64,000 bases of DNA from Rickettsiales bacterium. Its GTDB lineage: Bacteria; Pseudomonadota; Alphaproteobacteria; Rickettsiales; CANDYO01. A program made the translations under genes and the position numbers. A model generated the notes under the pieces. That model made no database searches and had not been told where the DNA came from. It was given only the letters and a program-made list of their open reading frames with translations. Every line of letters begins with the position of its first letter. Position 1 is the stretch's first letter. Shown here one piece after another: positions 62,301 to 64,000 of this stretch. The DNA is taken from the NCBI GenBank assembly GCA_025210695.1, contig JAOARE010000020.1, forward strand, positions 1 through 64,000, read 5' to 3'.

Positions 62301-64000
62301 AGGAGTTGAAGGGAAAGAGTGGGTAGGATTGAAAACTCTGCAGAGTTATTATTTTACAGAGCTCTATGTATCAATTCTTTATTCTTTAGGTAGAACTTAT
62401 TTTTATGATAAAAAAACTTATATATCACGTATAGAAATATTTAAGGGTCATCTACAATTAGCAAATGAATTAAGCCATATAATAGAGAAGAAAACAGATA
62501 TAAAAATAATTCATCAATATCTTACAGAAACAAACGGATTATTGTATTTTGATTTAGAAGATAAAAGTAATAAAGATATAATATCAAATGTTGTAAGTAG
62601 ATATAATAGTTTAGCAGAAGATAAGAACTACTATTATGAAGAAGGTAAGTTAAAGAAGCAGCCTGAGGATATAAATGCAATATATAGTAAAATAACATGT
62701 TATAAACAAATCGTGTTAGCTTGCGATCTTTTAAAGAAGTCAAACGAAGCTAGGCAGTATTTAGATAAACTAGAGTTGCAGTTTCAAGCTTTAGAGCAAA
62801 AAGGGCGTAAATCTGAAAGAATAGCCGGTTTCTATAACCTCAGAGGCAATAACTTTTTAGAAGATATAAGTAGTGGAAATTTAAAATTAGCAAGAGAATC
62901 TTTCTTAAGGGCATATAATGAAGAGAAATCAAAAACACAAAATATAGGAAAAACAGACTACCCCTTGTTTGACGCATGTATAGGTTTAGGAAGAGTAGAG
63001 TTAAAACGTAATAATCATGAGAGTGCCCAATTATATTTTAATGAAGCAAAAGCTATTGCAGATATATTATACCCAAATGGTAATACAAAATTAGAAGAAT
63101 TAAGACTTGAAAAAGATAACCATTTGCAAATAAATTCTTTAGGAAACGTGTTTGTTGTTTTTGATCATGATAGTTATAGACAAGCACGCTCTATTAATGA
63201 TGTGTCAACTCAACTTAGACTAATGCAAGAATTAGCTTTAGCATATAGAACGAAAGCAATTGAAAATAGTGATGAATTGGCCTATGCAAAAGCTGGTGGT
63301 CTAATTAACTACTGTATTAATTTATGCAAAGATAAAGATGGATTGATAAATGAGGAGTTTAGAACAGATGTAATATTATTTGATAAGCAATTAATAGAAA
63401 TAGAACAAGAATATCTACTAACGATCTCGAAACAAAAAAAGGAATATAATGCAGTTAATGATGCAACTTTAAGATATAAGGCTAAATTAAAAGAAATTAG
63501 AGATATTGCTAAAGCAGAGTTACATAGGATTGGTCAAGAGTATAAAGTGCATTATGTAGAATCTGGAGAACTTAGTGAAAGTGATAAAGTTGTAGAATAT
63601 GAAAAAAGTGAACAAATAAAATCTCTATTTGGTGATATTACAGAAAAAATGAAATCTTTGATAGAGAGTATGATAATTGATTGCCAAGTAGTTTTAGGAG
63701 ATGCTCCTTGTGAATATGCAATTATAGCATTTGGTTCAATGGCAAGAAAAGAAATGACTCCATTTTCTGATTTTGAGTGGGGTATTTTATTAGAAGATAC
63801 AATAAATGCAGTGGATGATGCCTCTAGGAGAGCAAAAAGAGAAGAGGTAGAAAAGTACTTCACTGATTTAAGTAAGTATCTGCTAATTAAAATAATAAAT
63901 CTAGGTGAAACAATATTGCCTTCTTTGGCTATTGCGGAACTTAATGACTATGATAATAGTAAAATAGATGGCTCTAGATTCTATGATGATAATACCCCTA
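59311..64000 (+). CDS. Giant pentapeptide-STAND-nucleotidyltransferase-like protein (3' partial)
   Basis: Open from ATG 59311 (ACAGGAG upstream) to the window edge without a stop: at least 1563 codons. Residues 1-360 are a helical domain of unknown type. Pentapeptide-like repeats at about 363-446 include FTGIKYINADFTQ, LLFANFRLANL, GADLTFANLQRV and GANLDFSDLS. A P-loop NTPase follows with Walker A GIFGSGKS near 545, Walker B-like VILFYDNA, and sensor TRIIVTSQQR, as in STAND/NB-ARC proteins. A long TPR-like helical region covers about 750-1400. Near 1475 FGSMARKEMTPFSDFEW resembles the GS-x-R-x-E-x-x-P-x-SD-x-(D/E) core of nucleotidyltransferases related to GlnD and DUF294. It may be a sensor that modifies a target with a nucleotide. 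The C-terminus is not visible. Confidence 0.85.
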   Translation, partial: MNPEHSFNQLADDQPTTEAIQEKKALFAEYFQSFMKDKIKKYTALLTSKTSNIDVLDAGLGIGEIHIGKKCQRAIATIDWLADLPGLDQVPGNRFFGNTLKAGIRLGYVNRRQKQLNTYEGKLEVEDNLINAVLKEVSLEVVRIFEFQIAALKKDDLEKVAKHAMKRIMKGLGQEGISFDRNDMLGALVSVSKISQSEEVDTILMDDQGDPIKWNIDSIFRKPGLRYEVVRDNDQQPTYEFYKLQESEDIKPDKYGYRNRIMSYSEDIKEFIEHRVDEALKGALNSQKVTGNFCYYQPMTRIIGFSEIQEYLIISDDQQKSLNQIITEKYTFDNRAPVQTVYRDIPIGTALINIGIERIESSNFIGVDFVRADFTGIKYINADFTQSLLLFANFRLANLGRSVIIGADLTFANLQRVNLEEVAMKGANLDFSDLSSATIGDNEDFLNAQTDNAVIGEIGDDKTIINPILVANTFKALQSQILNGNLQIEELRVKYDQLEIMYKALAQIERRCNFDQPDRLYQRGFGLVELVLNKLELGKVALTGIFGSGKSYLAQSSLRSYLDNNPDSLVWKLDASSEMTIEEGYRELAHNIGMEWKRNTKFNGLINEIATKLASNNQIQKVILFYDNAINNKFLASYTLGGLDKTRIIVTSQQREFFAEEEYNIREEQIKFTPQEAIGFLTNNKAIEEISLEDQTKYQDLAESFNYLPIGLAIARDYMHDTRTTILDYCNLISDQDVEQYIALSPEFKPLYIPLYNALRLSLARLTPKSKAVLYQTAFLSGQAIPLLLLPDTQGVHRNIDAGAFASNIQDSSLAQIDGEDNSRTVFIHEFVQKNIKILMTSEEKLRTSELLLNKLTKYFVKDTRFRCEEAELFTKSFANQQSILSSFDLNQLLLPHVENLLQIIDKENLELSLVGQLNQIKLFNVLGYFYTQIGGGRAQESEYWLMQAKDKFEQVTGLKKDIIEQDLPVLSEQIYNHLQNFALTNRDELESFYPNLGVEGKEWVGLKTLQSYYFTELYVSILYSLGRTYFYDKKTYISRIEIFKGHLQLANELSHIIEKKTDIKIIHQYLTETNGLLYFDLEDKSNKDIISNVVSRYNSLAEDKNYYYEEGKLKKQPEDINAIYSKITCYKQIVLACDLLKKSNEARQYLDKLELQFQALEQKGRKSERIAGFYNLRGNNFLEDISSGNLKLARESFLRAYNEEKSKTQNIGKTDYPLFDACIGLGRVELKRNNHESAQLYFNEAKAIADILYPNGNTKLEELRLEKDNHLQINSLGNVFVVFDHDSYRQARSINDVSTQLRLMQELALAYRTKAIENSDELAYAKAGGLINYCINLCKDKDGLINEEFRTDVILFDKQLIEIEQEYLLTISKQKKEYNAVNDATLRYKAKLKEIRDIAKAELHRIGQEYKVHYVESGELSESDKVVEYEKSEQIKSLFGDITEKMKSLIESMIIDCQVVLGDAPCEYAIIAFGSMARKEMTPFSDFEWGILLEDTINAVDDASRRAKREEVEKYFTDLSKYLLIKIINLGETILPSLAIAELNDYDNSKIDGSRFYDDNTP

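Noticed and set aside
1-64000. CRISPR arrays, tRNA and rRNA genes
   Set aside because: No regularly spaced repeats with unique spacers and no tRNA or rRNA signature were recognised by eye. A dedicated scan (tRNAscan-SE, Infernal, CRISPR finder) would be decisive.

Overview
The window comes from a very AT-rich bacterial genome. It most likely belongs to an intracellular alphaproteobacterium of the order Rickettsiales. The evidence is a complete F-type tra operon of the kind carried by Rickettsiales amplified genetic elements (RAGE), a fragment of the alphaproteobacterial division ATPase MipZ, several giant multi-domain NTPases with HEAT, TPR or pentapeptide repeats, and many recently broken genes. 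The PSxQPS repeats at the left edge resemble surface-protein repeats I associate with stramenopile algae, so an algal or protist host is a reasonable guess. That host link is inference.

Layout. (1) 1-9.6 kb: two large surface-type proteins separated by a LuxR-type regulator. The first has a PSxQPS stalk, an FG-GAP propeller, a membrane segment and a HEAT-like tail, and it enters from beyond the left edge. The second has a propeller, RTX repeats and a membrane anchor, and is split by a frameshift. (2) 9.9-12.5 kb: a DUF7689-like protein with an unknown neighbour, then a wrecked IS481-type transposase. (3) 12.6-25.7 kb, minus strand: two tandem STAND NTPases with a homologous N-terminal domain and homologous leaders. 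One is a 2922-residue NACHT-HEAT protein with a J-domain-like HPDKGG motif. The other is an NB-ARC-TPR protein split by a one-base frameshift. (4) 26.2-28.7 kb: a processive membrane glycosyltransferase and a decayed IS30 copy. (5) 28.8-48.9 kb: an XRE regulator with a palindromic operator candidate, then traA-like, L, E, K, B, V, C, trbI, W, U, trbC, N (split in two), F, H, G, a divergent membrane gene and lytic transglycosylase pair, and traD. (6) 48.9-53.5 kb: probable cargo, namely a BamE-like protein, a lipase-like hydrolase, a Fic protein with an unusual hairpin leader, HU and a DnaQ-like exonuclease. (7) 53.6-57.2 kb: a decay zone with remnants of MipZ, an XRE regulator, an MscS-like channel and a SWIM protein, a YgjP-like protein lacking its catalytic histidines, one intact Bax-inhibitor-1 gene, and two copies of an identical 24-bp palindrome. 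(8) 57.4-64 kb: a DUF4143 ATPase, then a large open gene from 59311 that runs off the right edge. It combines pentapeptide repeats, a STAND-type P-loop, a long helical region and a nucleotidyltransferase-like motif.

How the genes fit together. The tra block would build an F-like pilus and mating channel. No relaxase or integrase is visible here, so mobilisation genes lie elsewhere or are lost. The most novel part is the set of STAND and surface proteins that exchange domains. The FG-GAP surface protein and the NB-ARC-TPR protein share a C-terminal hydrophobic domain, and the NB-ARC and NACHT proteins share an N-terminal domain. Together they look like a modular family of sensing or host-interaction proteins. 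Whether they act on the host, on phages or on competing elements cannot be decided from sequence alone.
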